From contig JADHMP010000001.1 in the NCBI GenBank assembly GCA_016779985.1, forward strand, positions 62,001-126,000: a stretch of 64,000 nucleotides of DNA, written 5' to 3'. The notes below the pieces were generated by a model. It ran no database searches, was not told the origin of the DNA, and saw only the letters and a program-made list of their open reading frames with translations. Position 1 is the stretch's first letter; each line of letters starts with the position of its first letter. A program made the translations under genes and the position numbers. Shown here one piece after another: positions 26,010-35,879 of the stretch. This stretch comes from JADHMP01 sp016779985. GTDB taxonomy: Bacteria > Bacteroidota > Bacteroidia > Flavobacteriales > Flavobacteriaceae.

Positions 26010-27536
26010 TCATGCCGTTTCAAGGAGTGAGTTTTCTGTCATTACTTTTGGTTTGGGAATATCCATTAGGTCTAAAATAGTTGGGGCTACATTGGCTAAG
26101 ACACCACTTCTAATTGCACGTTTTTGATTATCCACCAATATAATTGGTACTGGATTTGTGGTGTGTGCTGTATTTGGACTACCGTCTGTATTCTTCATGG
26201 TTTCACAATTTCCATGGTCCGCAATAATTATACAAACATAATTCTTCTCTAATGCTGTTTTCACAACATGATGGGCACACTGATCTACTGTTTTACAGGC
26301 TTTGATAGCGGCTTGAAGGTTACCTGTGTGACCTACCATATCTGGATTGGCAAAATTGAGACAAATGAAATCAGGCGCATTCTGTTCCATTCTATCCACT
26401 ATGGCTTGCTGAACATCAAGGGCACTCATTTCAGGTTGCAAATCATAGGTGGCCACTTTAGGTGAAGGACATAATATTCGATCTTCACCTTTAAAAGGAA
26501 TCTCACGACCTCCGTTAAAGAAAAAGGTAACATGAGGGTATTTTTCTGTTTCAGCAATCCTTACTTGAGTTTTGTTTGCGTTGGCTAAAGTTTCTCCCAA
26601 AGTTCCAGTAAGATTTTCTTTATCAAAAATGACTTTGATATCTTCAAAGGATGCGTCATAATTGGTTAAGGTCACATAGTGCAATAGAAGTGGCTCCATG
26701 TTGAATTCTGGAAACGCTTTTTGGCTGAGAACTTCTGTTAGTTCTCTTCCACGGTCAGTTCGAAAATTAAAAAAAAGAACAACATCACCTGTTTCAATTT
26801 TGGCCACAGGGTGCTGATTTTCGTCTGCTAAAAAATGAGGCTCTATAAATTCATCTGTGATCTTTTTCTCATAGCTGTTTTTAAGACTTTCAACTAGATC
26901 TGAGCTAGGTGAGCCATCCCCGTTTACAAGCAAATCATATACTTTTTTGATACGCTCCCAACGTTGGTCTCTATCCATTGCATAATAGCGCCCTACAACC
27001 GAGGCAAGAGTGCCACCAGTTTTTTTCATTTTTTCTTGAATTCGTTTCACGAAATTAGCCCCAGAATGAGGATCAACATCTCGACCATCTGTAAAGGCAT
27101 GGACATAAAAATTTGACACACCACTAGCCGCTGTTACTTCAAGTAAATTTTCTAAATGACTAATATGTGAATGCACTCCACCGTCTGAAAGTAATCCCAA
27201 AAAATGAACCTTTTTATTGCTGCCTTTGGCATAACTAAAAGCATTTTTCAATACTTTTTCATTTTGTAGAGTATTTTCTTTTACAGCCTTATTTATTTTG
27301 GCTAAATCCTGATACACAATGCGTCCAGCACCGAGATTCATATGCCCTACTTCACTATTCCCCATTTGTCCAGAAGGAAGTCCAACGTGTTCACCGTCAG
27401 TTCGGAGGGTACTGTGCGAATAGTTTTTATAAAGGCTTTCGATGAAGGGCGTATCTGCCAAATCTACAGCGGATACAGTTGGGTCAGAGGCATTTCCCCA
27501 ACCATCTAAGATCATTAGAAGTGTTTTTTGGGCCAT
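26010..27536 (-). CDS. gpmI: 2,3-bisphosphoglycerate-independent phosphoglycerate mutase
   Basis: A 508-residue Mn2+-dependent mutase that interconverts 3- and 2-phosphoglycerate in glycolysis and gluconeogenesis. I start at the ATG at 27536 (MAQKTLLMILDGWG); the upstream frame to 27581 lacks similarity. D11 in ILDGWG and S61 in SGQMGNSEVGH are the metal ligand and phosphoserine nucleophile; ADHGNCETM near the C-terminus supplies the second metal site, and HAFTDGRDVDP and GRYYAMDRDQRWER carry substrate-binding His/Arg. Length is that of the family (about 505-515). A TAnnTTTG promoter box lies 13 bases upstream. Confidence 0.97.
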   Translation of the reverse strand: MAQKTLLMILDGWGNASDPTVSAVDLADTPFIESLYKNYSHSTLRTDGEHVGLPSGQMGNSEVGHMNLGAGRIVYQDLAKINKAVKENTLQNEKVLKNAFSYAKGSNKKVHFLGLLSDGGVHSHISHLENLLEVTAASGVSNFYVHAFTDGRDVDPHSGANFVKRIQEKMKKTGGTLASVVGRYYAMDRDQRWERIKKVYDLLVNGDGSPSSDLVESLKNSYEKKITDEFIEPHFLADENQHPVAKIETGDVVLFFNFRTDRGRELTEVLSQKAFPEFNMEPLLLHYVTLTNYDASFEDIKVIFDKENLTGTLGETLANANKTQVRIAETEKYPHVTFFFNGGREIPFKGEDRILCPSPKVATYDLQPEMSALDVQQAIVDRMEQNAPDFICLNFANPDMVGHTGNLQAAIKACKTVDQCAHHVVKTALEKNYVCIIIADHGNCETMKNTDGSPNTAHTTNPVPIILVDNQKRAIRSGVLANVAPTILDLMDIPKPKVMTENSLLETA

Positions 27537-27549
27537 TAAAAGTTTTTTA

Positions 27550-27557
27550 CAAAGATA
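27550..27557 (-). promoter_or_regulatory. Predicted -7 promoter box of gpmI
   Basis: TATCTTTG on the minus strand matches TAnnTTTG exactly, 13 bases upstream of the chosen ATG. Its place between 27536 and the upstream frame opening supports the shorter gpmI reading. No good -33 box found. Confidence 0.45.
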
Positions 27558-27636
27558 CAACTTCACCCCCGTTTTGCCCATAGATCGAAATCAATTAAAA
27601 TGGGAATAGACAAAAAGTAGTTACTTTGTAAAGAAT

Positions 27637-28566
27637 ATGAAACAAGGCATTGTCTATCGTTCTACGGGGAGCTGGTATAGCGTCAAAGCAAACAATAATT
27701 TTTATGATTGTCGCATTGTAGGAAAATTTAGACTCAAAGGGATAAAAAGTACAAATCCAGTCGCAGTTGGTGATCGAGTTGAATTTGAAATTGATTCAGA
27801 AAACAGCGAACCGGTTGGAATTATATATTCAATTTTAGAACGGAAAAATTATTTAGTCAGACGATCAGTAAATCTATCAAAACGAACTCATGTTATTGCT
27901 GCAAATATTGATCAGGTATTTTTATTAATTACACTCAAGGAGCCCCCAACCCTCCCAGCATTTATTGATCGGTTTATAGTGGCCGCTGAATCACACCAGA
28001 TTCCTGTTACTTTGCTTTTCAATAAAATGGATACCTATACCCCCCAAGAAATAGCTCAGGTGGAGACTCTGAAAAATGTATATAATAAAATAGGTTATAA
28101 GACCCACACTCTTTCTGCAATTAAAAAAACTGGTGTCCAAAAAGTTGAAAGAATGATGCAGAATAAAGTGAGTATGATTTCAGGTCACAGTGGTGTTGGA
28201 AAATCCACTTTGATAAATGCTATAGCCCCTAACTTGGATTTAAAAACAGCCTCTATTTCTGCACAGCACATGCAAGGACAGCACACCACAACGTTTGCAC
28301 AGATGTATGATTTAGAGGGCACAATTAGTATCATTGATACTCCAGGAATCAAAGGATTTGGTGTTGTCAATATAGAACCAGAAGAGATGGCACACTTTTT
28401 TCCCGAACTATTGGCCCATTCTGAAAAATGCAAGTTTCATAATTGCATGCATATCAAAGAGCCTGAGTGTAAAGTCCTTAAAGCTTTAGAAAAAGGTGAA
28501 ATTGCGGCCTCTAGATATTCAAGCTATATACAGCTCTTAAAAGAAGATTCAACCTATAGAAAGTAA
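27637..28566 (+). CDS. rsgA: Ribosome small subunit-dependent GTPase A
   Basis: A 309-residue circularly permuted GTPase that checks 30S assembly. The order of G-motifs is permuted: G4 NKMD (129-132) comes first, then G1 GHSGVGKST (183-191) and G3 DTPG (234-237). An N-terminal OB domain (1-75) and a C-terminal zinc domain (C265, C270, H272, C278) frame it. Followed one base later by dtd in the same direction, so an rsgA-dtd operon. Confidence 0.96.
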   Translation: MKQGIVYRSTGSWYSVKANNNFYDCRIVGKFRLKGIKSTNPVAVGDRVEFEIDSENSEPVGIIYSILERKNYLVRRSVNLSKRTHVIAANIDQVFLLITLKEPPTLPAFIDRFIVAAESHQIPVTLLFNKMDTYTPQEIAQVETLKNVYNKIGYKTHTLSAIKKTGVQKVERMMQNKVSMISGHSGVGKSTLINAIAPNLDLKTASISAQHMQGQHTTTFAQMYDLEGTISIIDTPGIKGFGVVNIEPEEMAHFFPELLAHSEKCKFHNCMHIKEPECKVLKALEKGEIAASRYSSYIQLLKEDSTYRK

Positions 28567-28567
28567 G

Positions 28568-29020
28568 ATGAGAATTGTGATCCAGCGCGTTTCAAAAGCG
28601 AGAATTACTATTGATAAAAAAGAACAAAAGGCAATTGGCGAGGGCTTAGTGATTTTGTTGGGCATCACTCCCTCAGACGGTATCGAAGACGTGAACTGGT
28701 TGGTTAATAAGGTAGTCAACCTTAGAATTTTTAATGATGAATATGGAGTGATGAATCGTTCAATAAAAGAGATACAAGGGGCACTTCTTGTTGTGAGTCA
28801 ATTTACTTTGATGGCATCAACTAAAAAAGGCAATAGACCTTCTTATCTTGGGGCTGCGAAACATGACCATGCTATTCCTCTATATGAGTCTTTTTTAAAG
28901 ATGACATCATCAGCATTAGAAAAAGAAATTCTTTCTGGAAAATTTGGAGCGGATATGCAAATTGAATTTATCAATGACGGACCAGTTACCATAATAATTG
29001 ACTCTAAAAACAGAGAATAA
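28568..29020 (+). CDS. dtd: D-aminoacyl-tRNA deacylase
   Basis: A 150-residue homodimeric proofreading enzyme that hydrolyses D-amino acids (and glycine) from tRNA. The SQFTL motif and the C-terminal NDGPVT motif (usual form NxGPVT) give the cross-subunit Gly-cisPro pocket. Starts right after the rsgA stop and ends two bases before the converging murB. Confidence 0.96.
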   Translation: MRIVIQRVSKARITIDKKEQKAIGEGLVILLGITPSDGIEDVNWLVNKVVNLRIFNDEYGVMNRSIKEIQGALLVVSQFTLMASTKKGNRPSYLGAAKHDHAIPLYESFLKMTSSALEKEILSGKFGADMQIEFINDGPVTIIIDSKNRE

Positions 29021-29022
29021 GT

Positions 29023-30027
29023 TTAATAAACATTTACCTCTCGTTCTAAAGAAATTCCAAATGTAGAAAACACTTTTTCTTCGATTTCTTTAGCAAGGGA
29101 TAAGATTGAAATACCAGAGGCATTTCCTAAATTGACTAGAACTAAAGCTTGTTTATGATGTACTCCTGCATCTCCTTTTCGATATCCCTTGAAACCCAGA
29201 TGTTCTATTAACCAACCAGCAGGAATCTTAATGCCATTGGATTGTATATAATGAGGTATCTTGGGGAGTTGTTTTTGCAATATATTGAATTGTTTATCTG
29301 AGACAATAGGATTTTTAAAAAAACTCCCACCGTTACCAATATTTTTAGGATCGGGTAATTTCTCATTACGAATTGAAATTATGGTCTTCGCAACCTCTTG
29401 AATAGTTGGCGAAGAGGAGTTCAAAATGGACTTAATAACACCATATTCTAAATTTAATGGGTGAGGTGGTTTGAAGAGCTCTATTTGAACCGACAAAATC
29501 ACATACATACCTTTCGCCTGCTGTTTAAAGATAGAATTTCGATAGCTCAAGTGACATTCTTCTTTGTGGAGTTCTAGTTCTTTCTTATTTGCTATATCAT
29601 AAACCCTACAGGAATGAAAAACAGAGTCAAACTCAACGCCATAAGCTCCAATATTCTGAATAGGAGCAGCACCAACATTGCCAGGAATTAGCGCTAGATT
29701 TTCTAGACCACCAAGGTTTTCTTCTAAAGTCCATAAAACAAGCTCGTGCCAGTTTTCACCTGCGCCAATCTCTAAACGAATTTTTTTATCATTTTCCCAA
29801 ACTTTTTTAATCCCCTTTTTATTTATCTGAAGGATGAGACCTTGAAAATCTTTAGTAAATAGGACATTGCTACCACCCCCTAAGACAAGCAATTGATCAT
29901 AAGGATTATCTCTTATCAGCTCATCAAGCTCAGAAGATGACTCCACTTTTTCAAAACCTCGAGATGTTACATCAATTTGAAATGTGTTGTAGTTTTTTAA
30001 AGAAATATCTCTTTGGAAAAGTGTCAT
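29023..30027 (-). CDS. murB: UDP-N-acetylmuramate dehydrogenase (MurB)
   Basis: A 334-residue FAD enzyme that reduces UDP-GlcNAc-enolpyruvate to UDP-MurNAc in peptidoglycan synthesis. LLVLGGGSNVLF is the FAD phosphate loop, LALIPGNVGAAPIQNIGAYG the substrate site, and GNGGSFFKNPIVS holds the catalytic Ser; the C-terminal LEREV Glu is the general acid. It is a type I MurB by length. Third of three minus-strand genes after DUF1573 and an aminotransferase. Confidence 0.96.
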   Translation of the reverse strand: MTLFQRDISLKNYNTFQIDVTSRGFEKVESSSELDELIRDNPYDQLLVLGGGSNVLFTKDFQGLILQINKKGIKKVWENDKKIRLEIGAGENWHELVLWTLEENLGGLENLALIPGNVGAAPIQNIGAYGVEFDSVFHSCRVYDIANKKELELHKEECHLSYRNSIFKQQAKGMYVILSVQIELFKPPHPLNLEYGVIKSILNSSSPTIQEVAKTIISIRNEKLPDPKNIGNGGSFFKNPIVSDKQFNILQKQLPKIPHYIQSNGIKIPAGWLIEHLGFKGYRKGDAGVHHKQALVLVNLGNASGISILSLAKEIEEKVFSTFGISLEREVNVY

Positions 30028-30047
30028 GATCTAAAAAACAAAATGTA

Positions 30048-31238
30048 TCATTGATTGTATACTTCAAGTGCTTTTTCTAGAATTTGAGATGCACGAATAA
30101 GTTTTTCCGTTTCTAAGACAAAAGCAATTCGAACCTCATTTTTTCCTAAACCTGGGGTAGAGTAAAACCCTTGCCCAGGAGCTAACATTAGGGTCTGCCC
30201 TTGATCTGAAAAATCAGTAAGGAGGAATTTTGAAAAATCTTCGGCATTTTCAACGGGCAGTTTAACCATACAATAAAATGCACCCATTGGATGAGAGACA
30301 TCTATACCTTCAATTTTTTCAAGTGCTTGAATCATCACATTACGTCGATTCCTATATTCTTCTGCAACCTCTTCTAGATACTTTTCAGGAGCATCGAGGG
30401 CAGCTTCACTGGCAATCATAGCATAAGCTGGTGGAGACAATCGCAGCTGCGCATATTTGAGTGCCTGTTTCAATAATTTTTTATTTCGAGAAACCATACA
30501 TCCTACTCGAGCACCACACATGCTGTATCGTTTTGAAACCGAGTCAATCATGACCGAGTGTTCACTCCAACGGGAATCGCATAATACAGAATAGTGTGGA
30601 TCACCATTATGAATAAATTCTCGATAAACTTCATCCACTATTAAAAAAATATCTTTTTCAATCACCAGCTTTCCTAGCATTTCAATTTCTTTCTTATTAT
30701 ACACATAACCTGTTGGATTGCTAGGATTGCAAAGAAGGATCGCTTTCGTTTTAGAATTTATTTTTTCAATGACTTTTTCAATAGGAGGTAATTCATATTG
30801 ATCTGCAAAATCTGAAATTACTGGCACAACATCAACACTGGCAGCACTTGCAAAACCATTATAATTAGCATAAAAGGGTTCTGGAATAATAACTTGATCA
30901 CCCGCATTACAGATAAGATTTAGACAAAAATAAAGTGCTTCACTTGCCCCTGTTGTAACAAGAATATCTTCTGGAGAGATAGAAATATTATGTTTTTTAT
31001 AATACTTACAAAGTTTTGTCCTATAACCTAGTGTGCCTTGTGACATACCGTACGGCAGAAGTTTCAAATCAGCCTCTAAGACGGCTTGCATCGCATTTTT
31101 AGGAGCCTTTATATCAGGTTGACCAATGTTTAAATGAAGAACTTCTATTCCTTTTTCTTTTGCTGCATCCGCATGAAACACTAGTTTTCTGATGGGGGAT
31201 GCAGGTAATTCAAGGCCTTTCTTCGATAGTTGTGGCAT
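30048..31238 (-). CDS. Class I/II PLP-dependent aminotransferase
   Basis: A 396-residue fold-type I aminotransferase; start taken at the ATG at 31238 (MPQLSKKGLELPASPIRK), since the frame's first codon is TTG. LHLNIGQPDI, TGASEALYF, LCNPSNPTGYVY, VDEVYREF and DSVSKRYSMCGARVG (the Lys of SVSKRY carries PLP) are all in place. Closest in type to the AspC/AlaT-like group. It sits between DUF1573 and murB in the same direction; the substrate cannot be read off. The window's second AspAT-like gene is at 8.2 kb. Confidence 0.88.
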   Translation of the reverse strand: MPQLSKKGLELPASPIRKLVFHADAAKEKGIEVLHLNIGQPDIKAPKNAMQAVLEADLKLLPYGMSQGTLGYRTKLCKYYKKHNISISPEDILVTTGASEALYFCLNLICNAGDQVIIPEPFYANYNGFASAASVDVVPVISDFADQYELPPIEKVIEKINSKTKAILLCNPSNPTGYVYNKKEIEMLGKLVIEKDIFLIVDEVYREFIHNGDPHYSVLCDSRWSEHSVMIDSVSKRYSMCGARVGCMVSRNKKLLKQALKYAQLRLSPPAYAMIASEAALDAPEKYLEEVAEEYRNRRNVMIQALEKIEGIDVSHPMGAFYCMVKLPVENAEDFSKFLLTDFSDQGQTLMLAPGQGFYSTPGLGKNEVRIAFVLETEKLIRASQILEKALEVYNQ

Positions 31239-31299
31239 CTTTTTCAATTAAGATGCAAAGGTGCTAAATTTTTTAGAAATCAGAGAGTAGACAACTTTG

Positions 31300-31683
31300 T
31301 TAATCTTTTTTGGGTAGCACGTTTCCTTTTATTTTAAGGGCAACCATAGGTTGGTTTTCAATGTTTGTAGTCAAGGTGATTGTTTTTCTAAATTGCCCAA
31401 CTCTATTTTTTGTATCATAACGAACTACAATTTCTCCACTTTCCCCAGGGGCAATAGGTCCCTCAGGTTTTTTTGGGACAGTGCACCCGCAGGAAGATTT
31501 AGCATTCTTAATAACTAAAGGAGCGTCTCCCGTATTTGTAAATTTAAAAACTCTCGAACCATCACTATTTTGTGCAACTTCTCCATAATCAATGGTTTCA
31601 CTTTCAAAAGTGATTTCAGGTCCAGTTTGAGCATACACTTGATACAAGCTTAAAAAGAGGATGGAAAAAATTATTTTTTTCAT
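31300..31683 (-). CDS. DUF1573 domain secreted protein
   Basis: A 127-residue protein with a signal peptide (about 1-18) and one DUF1573 immunoglobulin-like domain: TIDYGEVAQNSDGSRVFKFTNTG, then KNAKSSCGCTVPKKP with the CGC motif typical of the family, and VRYDTKNRVGQFRKTITLTTN. The family is abundant in Bacteroidota, is probably periplasmic or surface-linked, and has no defined biochemical role. First gene of the unit with the aminotransferase and murB; a strong promoter-like pair lies upstream. Confidence 0.88.
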   Translation of the reverse strand: MKKIIFSILFLSLYQVYAQTGPEITFESETIDYGEVAQNSDGSRVFKFTNTGDAPLVIKNAKSSCGCTVPKKPEGPIAPGESGEIVVRYDTKNRVGQFRKTITLTTNIENQPMVALKIKGNVLPKKD

Positions 31684-31705
31684 GGGGAAAAATTTCTGTT
31701 TACCA

Positions 31706-31737
31706 TAAAAGTAGGCATTAAAAAATGGATTTACAAA
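31706..31737 (-). promoter_or_regulatory. Predicted promoter of the DUF1573 gene
   Basis: On the minus strand TTTG (31734-31737), 20-base spacer, TACTTTTA (31706-31713; one mismatch from TAnnTTTG), 22 bases before the ATG. Both boxes and the spacer match the flavobacterial pattern. Confidence 0.45.
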
Positions 31738-31767
31738 CCAATCTTTTTATTATAAGTTTTGGCTCCT

Positions 31768-31775
31768 TACTTTTG
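31768..31775 (+). promoter_or_regulatory. Predicted -7 promoter box of valS
   Basis: TACTTTTG matches TAnnTTTG, 26 bases before the valS ATG. Back to back with the DUF1573 promoter in a 118-base divergent gap. Confidence 0.42.
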
Positions 31776-31801
31776 TAGCTTAAAAAAAGCATCAATAGTT
31801 C

Positions 31802-34432
31802 ATGCAACTTTCTTCTAAGTTTAATGCAGCAGAGGTAGAATCTAAGTGGTATTCTTACTGGCAAGCACAAGGTTATTTCAATTCAAAACCAGATGAAAGA
31901 CCACCCTACACCATAGTCATCCCACCACCCAATGTGACAGGAGTGTTGCATATGGGACACATGCTCAACAACACTTTACAAGATATCCTGATTAGAAGAG
32001 CGAGAATGAGAGGTTTTAATGCGTGTTGGGTTCCGGGTACAGACCATGCCTCTATTGCTACTGAAGCCAAAGTGGTTGCCAAACTTAAAGCGGAAGGAAT
32101 TGAAAAAAATAGCTTGACGAGAGAGGCCTTTTTAGATCATGCTTGGGAATGGACCAACCAGTATGGGGGAGTTATTTTAGATCAACTAAAAAAGCTGGGT
32201 TGTAGCTGCGATTGGAATCGAACCAAGTTTACATTGGACGATGATATGTCTGAAGCAGTCATTAAAGTTTTTGTAGCACTTTTTGAAAAAGGGTTGATTT
32301 ATAAAGGGTATAGAATGGTTCATTGGGACCCCGAAGCTCAAACTACTCTTTCAGATGAAGAAGTGATCTATGAAGAAAAACAAGGCATGCTTTATCATAT
32401 TGCCTATCCAATTGAAGGTTCTGAAGAAAAAGTAATTATAGCAACTACTAGGCCAGAGACCCTACTAGGTGATACTGCCTTGTGCATCCACCCAGACGAC
32501 CAACGGTACATAAAGTTGCATGGCAAACAGGTTATCGTTCCTATTGTTGACAGAACAGTTCCAATCATTACTGATGCCTATGTAGATCAAGAATTTGGGA
32601 CAGGCTGTTTGAAAGTGACTCCTGCACATGATCCAAATGATTATAGTTTAGGCAAAAAACACGATCTTGAAATTATAAATATTTTTAACGATGATGCCTC
32701 AATAAATTCAAATGGGTTGCATTATGAGGGTAAAGATCGAGTTATAGCCCGCAAACTTATTGTAAAAGAACTTGAAGAGAAAGGGTTGTTAATTAAAAAA
32801 GAACCCCATACTCATAAAGTGGGGACCTCAGAACGAACAAAAGTAGCCATTGAGCCACGCTTATCAGACCAGTGGTTTCTTAAAATGGAAACTCTTGCTG
32901 AACCTGCAATAAAAGCGGTTCTGAAAGACGAAAGTATTTCTTTAGTACCTGAGAAATTTAAAAACACCTATAGACATTGGATGGAAAATATTAGAGATTG
33001 GAATATCTCTAGACAATTGTGGTGGGGACACCAAATACCCGCCTATTATTATGGTTCAGGGAAAGAAGATTTTGTAGTAGCTCAAAATTTGGATGAAGCA
33101 CTAGAAAAAGCGAGAAAAAAAACAGCTAACGAAAAATTAAGTGCTGCATCTTTAACAAGAGAAAAAGACGTTTTAGACACTTGGTTTTCCTCATGGCTCT
33201 GGCCTATCTCAGTTTTTGATGGTATTCGAAATCCGAATAATCATGAGATTACCTATTATTACCCCACACAAGATCTTGTTACTGGACCAGATATTTTATT
33301 TTTTTGGGTGGCTCGAATGATTATCTCAGGGTATGAATTTAGAGGTGAAATGCCCTTTTCTAAAGTTTATCTCACGGGCCTAGTTCGTGACAAAAAAGGG
33401 CGTAAAATGTCAAAACAATTGGGAAATTCACCAGACGCCTTACATCTTATTGAAACCTTTGGAGCAGATGCAGTTCGAGTTGGATTAATGCTAAGTGCTC
33501 CAGCGGGAAACGATTTGCTTTTTGATGAAAGCCTTTGTCAGCAAGGAAAAAACTTTGCCAACAAAATTTGGAATGCTTTTAGACTTCTAGAGGGGTGGGA
33601 ATTGAATGAAAATAGTTCTGCTGAAGCTGCTGCAGAAGATGCACTTGATTGGTATGAAAATCAATTTCAACACACACTAGCTCAAGTGGATGACCATTTT
33701 GAAAAATACCGTATATCAGATGCTTTAATGGCTGTTTATAAATTGATTTGGGATGATTTTTGTTCTTGGCTTTTGGAGCTTGTAAAACCAGAATATGGCC
33801 AACCACTTAATTCATCAATTGGACAAAAAGTAAAAAAACTTTTTGAAAATAATTTATGTTTACTGCATCCTTTTATGCCGTTTTTATCAGAAGAATTATG
33901 GCATGCAATTGCATCTAGAAATAATAAAGAAGCCTTGATAGTTTCTCAATGGCCCATTTCAACACCCTATGATGAAAAGAAATTAGCAGCTTTTGATACG
34001 GCAAAAGAAATTATTGGAGGTATTCGTCACTTCAGAAAAGAAAAACAGATACCATTCAAAAAAGCCATCTCACTACACAGTTCAACAAAACTGGAGGAGA
34101 TTCCTTATCAAGACAGTATTATAAAACTTGCCTTCATTTCTGAAATTTTAGGCCCAGAAACCTCCGCAAAAGAAGATGGCGGAAGTTTTAGAGTAAAACA
34201 ATTGGAGTTTTTTGTTCCTCTGACTCAAAAAGTAAATACTGAAGAAGAAAAAGAAAAGCTTGAGGCTGAATTGAAGTATGCAAAAGGATTTCTTGAATCG
34301 GTGAAAAAAAAGTTGAATAATGAACGCTTTGTAAACAAGGCTCCAGAACAGGTAATTGCCATAGAAAGAAAAAAAGCCTCAGATGCCCAATCTAAAATTG
34401 AACTTTTAGAAAAAAGTTTAAAAACACTTTAA
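31802..34432 (+). CDS. valS: Valine--tRNA ligase
   Basis: An 876-residue class I aminoacyl-tRNA synthetase. The HIGH motif appears as PPPNVTGVLHMGHMLN, the KMSKS loop as KGRKMSKQLGNS; the CP1 editing domain lies about residues 185-340 (ATTRPETLLGDTALCIHP), the anticodon-binding helices follow, and a C-terminal coiled coil (about 815-876) contacts the tRNA. Ends overlapping psd by four bases in convergent orientation (shared TTAA). Confidence 0.98.
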   Translation: MQLSSKFNAAEVESKWYSYWQAQGYFNSKPDERPPYTIVIPPPNVTGVLHMGHMLNNTLQDILIRRARMRGFNACWVPGTDHASIATEAKVVAKLKAEGIEKNSLTREAFLDHAWEWTNQYGGVILDQLKKLGCSCDWNRTKFTLDDDMSEAVIKVFVALFEKGLIYKGYRMVHWDPEAQTTLSDEEVIYEEKQGMLYHIAYPIEGSEEKVIIATTRPETLLGDTALCIHPDDQRYIKLHGKQVIVPIVDRTVPIITDAYVDQEFGTGCLKVTPAHDPNDYSLGKKHDLEIINIFNDDASINSNGLHYEGKDRVIARKLIVKELEEKGLLIKKEPHTHKVGTSERTKVAIEPRLSDQWFLKMETLAEPAIKAVLKDESISLVPEKFKNTYRHWMENIRDWNISRQLWWGHQIPAYYYGSGKEDFVVAQNLDEALEKARKKTANEKLSAASLTREKDVLDTWFSSWLWPISVFDGIRNPNNHEITYYYPTQDLVTGPDILFFWVARMIISGYEFRGEMPFSKVYLTGLVRDKKGRKMSKQLGNSPDALHLIETFGADAVRVGLMLSAPAGNDLLFDESLCQQGKNFANKIWNAFRLLEGWELNENSSAEAAAEDALDWYENQFQHTLAQVDDHFEKYRISDALMAVYKLIWDDFCSWLLELVKPEYGQPLNSSIGQKVKKLFENNLCLLHPFMPFLSEELWHAIASRNNKEALIVSQWPISTPYDEKKLAAFDTAKEIIGGIRHFRKEKQIPFKKAISLHSSTKLEEIPYQDSIIKLAFISEILGPETSAKEDGGSFRVKQLEFFVPLTQKVNTEEEKEKLEAELKYAKGFLESVKKKLNNERFVNKAPEQVIAIERKKASDAQSKIELLEKSLKTL

Positions 34433-35082
34433 TTGATTTGCGCAATAGCATCTATGCCCCCTTTTACTTTTTGATTTAATTGAACATTAAGTTTAGTGTT
34501 TGAAGGAAAAAAAAGATCTATCCGGGAACCAAATTTGATAAACCCAGCATCTTCACCTTGTATTGCATCTTTATCAACTTCGGCGTAGTTTACAATCCGC
34601 CTAGCCACAGCTCCAGCAATTTGACGATAAAGAATTTTGCCAAATGAATTATTCTGTAACACAATAGAAGTTCGTTCATTTAGTTCGGAAGATTTTGGAT
34701 GCCAAGCGACAAGATATTGGCCTGTGTGATATTTACTAAATACTATTTTTCCACTTATTGGATATCTTGTGACATGCACGTTTAGTGGGCTCATAAAAAT
34801 GGATACTTGGAGTCTTTGGTCTTTAAAATATTCTTTTTCGAAAACTTCTTCGATAATAACTATTTTTCCGTCTGCTGGGGCAAGAACTTTGCTTTGATCG
34901 AGATGAATGTTACGCTTTGGATTTCTAAAAAACTGTAAGATTAACACCAAGAAGACTAATACTCCAATTTGAAGTAAGCGTTGGAATAGTCCAACTGGAA
35001 GAAAATAATCTATTCCTATAACAGCTATACTTGCTAGAAAAAAACTGGTTATTACAATGGTGTGTCCTTCTTTATGAAACAT
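34429..35082 (-). CDS. psd: Phosphatidylserine decarboxylase (Psd), archaeal-type
   Basis: A 217-residue proenzyme that makes phosphatidylethanolamine. A GS pair in FIKFGSRIDLFFP is where the proenzyme self-cleaves to form the pyruvoyl cofactor on Ser; VLAPADGKIV and HVTRYPISGKI are conserved. The short length is that of the psd variant of about 220 residues. Two N-terminal hydrophobic segments (about 12-50) anchor it. It is last in the rsfS-ftsH-LUD-cdsA-psd operon and overlaps cdsA by 11 bases. Confidence 0.93.
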   Translation of the reverse strand: MFHKEGHTIVITSFFLASIAVIGIDYFLPVGLFQRLLQIGVLVFLVLILQFFRNPKRNIHLDQSKVLAPADGKIVIIEEVFEKEYFKDQRLQVSIFMSPLNVHVTRYPISGKIVFSKYHTGQYLVAWHPKSSELNERTSIVLQNNSFGKILYRQIAGAVARRIVNYAEVDKDAIQGEDAGFIKFGSRIDLFFPSNTKLNVQLNQKVKGGIDAIAQIN

Positions 35083-35875
35083 ATTTTATAAATAAAAAAA
35101 GTGCATAAATTAAAGGAGCACTAAATAGAATACTATCCATTCGATCAAAAAAACCTCCGTGCCCTGGTATTAAAGAACCACTGTCTTTTACAGCTTTTAA
35201 ACGTTTGAATTTTGACTGAACTAAGTCTCCAAGTGTTGCAAAGACAGAAATAAGGAACCCAACTCCTATAAAAAACCAAATTGAGTAAACAGATTGTCTC
35301 ATGTAAATCAGATAACTCAAAAGTAGTGTAAAAACCAAACCACCCCAGAAACCTTCCCATGTTTTTTTTGGAGAAATTGATGGGAAAAGAGCTTTTTTGC
35401 CAAGCAATCGACCTACTAGATAAGCAAAGGAATTGTTAGTCCAAATGGCGAAGTAAACAAATAAAACGGGCCACACTCCAAATGAAGAATCAATCTGGAC
35501 CAAAGCTGAAATAAAATAACTACTGCCAACAATATAAAAGAGTGCTGCTAGGAAAGAGAATTTTCTGGAAAATGATTTTAAAGGCAATTGAAAAAGATTG
35601 ATTCCAAAATAACAATTGATCAAAACAACCAAAACAAGTAATACATTTAATACGGATTGAGGTAAAAACTGAAAAACACATTGCATCCAAAGAAGCAATA
35701 AAAATAAATAGGGAATTGGGCTATTGAGTTCTTGCAGGCGTAGAAATTCTAGCAAGGCTAAACCTGAAAAAACAGCAATAACACTGTAAAAAAGAGTTTC
35801 TGAGAATAGAGCAGATCCAATAATTAAAAATACATAGAGGAGTCCAGAAAGGCTACGAAGAACAATTTCTTTCAT
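35072..35875 (-). CDS. cdsA: Phosphatidate cytidylyltransferase
   Basis: A 267-residue polytopic enzyme that makes CDP-diacylglycerol from phosphatidate and CTP, the branch precursor for PE via PS. The signature near the C-terminus, GDLVQSKFKRLKAVKDSG plus PGHGGFFDRMDS, is the CTP_transf_1 motif with its two catalytic Asp. About seven hydrophobic helices. Next to psd (11-base overlap), so enzymes of the same lipid branch are coupled. It follows the LUD gene by four bases. Confidence 0.94.
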   Translation of the reverse strand: MKEIVLRSLSGLLYVFLIIGSALFSETLFYSVIAVFSGLALLEFLRLQELNSPIPYLFLLLLWMQCVFQFLPQSVLNVLLVLVVLINCYFGINLFQLPLKSFSRKFSFLAALFYIVGSSYFISALVQIDSSFGVWPVLFVYFAIWTNNSFAYLVGRLLGKKALFPSISPKKTWEGFWGGLVFTLLLSYLIYMRQSVYSIWFFIGVGFLISVFATLGDLVQSKFKRLKAVKDSGSLIPGHGGFFDRMDSILFSAPLIYALFLFIKYVS

Positions 35876-35879
35876 GAAA